From contig DHVZ01000037.1 in NCBI GenBank assembly GCA_002412925.1, positions 1 through 38,876 on the forward strand: DNA of 38,876 nucleotides. Reading direction: 5' to 3'. Position 1 is the stretch's first letter. Each line of letters starts with the position of its first letter. This document shows, piece after piece, positions 38,805 to 38,876 of the stretch. The notes under the pieces were generated by a model, which worked only from the letters and a program-made list of their open reading frames with translations, was not told where the DNA came from and made no database searches. This stretch comes from Anaerolineales bacterium UBA5195 (GTDB lineage Bacteria > Chloroflexota > Anaerolineae > Anaerolineales > Villigracilaceae). Position numbers and translations under genes: made by a program.

Positions 38805-38876
38805 TTACTCCGATTTAATCGGCTCTTTGGGAATCTCCGTGGCAGGGCCCAGCATTTTGGGGTATGAGCGCGCGTA
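38805..38876 (-). CDS. 3' end of a minus-strand gene running off the window
   Basis: The minus strand is open from the right edge to a TAA at 38805-38807, giving a 23-residue C-terminus that ends PKEPIKSE. Plausible codon use and its position before the lipoprotein promoter support it, but the stretch is too short to identify a family. Confidence 0.4.
   Translation of the reverse strand, partial: YARSYPKMLGPATEIPKEPIKSE

Overview
The window looks like a chromosomal stretch from an anaerobic member of the Chloroflexota, most probably class Anaerolineae. This is inference from several traits: moderately high GC; lipoproteins whose lipobox is followed by Ala/Thr/Pro-rich linkers; a deazaflavin (F420)-type oxidoreductase; many carbohydrate and nucleoside transporters; numerous short perfect intergenic palindromes; and several genes whose -10 box lies only 6-8 nt before the start codon (leaderless arrangement). 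No rRNA, tRNA, CRISPR array or complete insertion sequence was found.

Layout. 1-469: 3' end of a TPR-like protein with a terminator. 632-4640 (minus): a heterodimeric ABC exporter (two half-transporters with complementary degenerate ATP sites), preceded by its own promoter, a 28-codon leader ORF with a perfect Shine-Dalgarno sequence, and mutually exclusive antiterminator and terminator hairpins. This looks like a ribosome-sensing attenuator of the BmrB-BmrCD kind and is the most interesting find. 4648-5885 (minus): an unknown membrane protein and a winged-helix-like protein. 5973-9309 (minus): two carbohydrate ABC permeases and a PIG-V-like membrane mannosyltransferase, preceded by a 20-bp perfect LacI-type palindrome. 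9433-9943: a DUF4258/YgiT-type zinc-finger toxin-antitoxin-like pair. 9999-10193: a YwbE protein. 10467-11864: a GIY-YIG protein and a tyrosine recombinase whose AT-rich 5' part and GC-rich 3' part suggest a mosaic. 11926-15610: an overlapping run of MelB-type symporter, PaaK/CapK-like adenylate-forming enzyme and GNAT protein. 15643-17709: glycogen debranching enzyme GlgX.

17788-21680 (minus): an ABC-2 exporter, a DDN-type oxidoreductase, a small membrane protein and a TetR regulator with an operator over its own start codon, divergent from a MATE exporter (21809-23200). 23197-25270: a class IV aminotransferase, and divergent from it a radical SAM DNA repair/modification-like protein driven by a textbook leaderless promoter. 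25553-28694: a Cof-type HAD hydrolase, a CE7 acetyl esterase and a coupled MFS transporter. 28895-31499: a methyltransferase-glycosyltransferase fusion and UDP-GlcNAc 2-epimerase. 31647-36398: a four-gene nucleoside-type (BMP family) ABC uptake operon. 36451-38187: a PabB-PabC fusion for p-aminobenzoate. 38245-38730 (minus): a lipoprotein. 38805-38876 (minus): the 3' end of another gene.

The main themes are uptake and processing of sugars and nucleosides (GlgX, CE7 esterase, MelB and MFS carriers, two uptake ABC systems), export of toxic compounds (two ABC exporters and MATE, each with local regulatory sequence), and envelope glycan synthesis (WecB, GT2 fusion, PIG-V-like). Palindromic elements of the GGGGCGA type, two of which differ by compensatory changes, abut the ribosome-binding regions of three genes.
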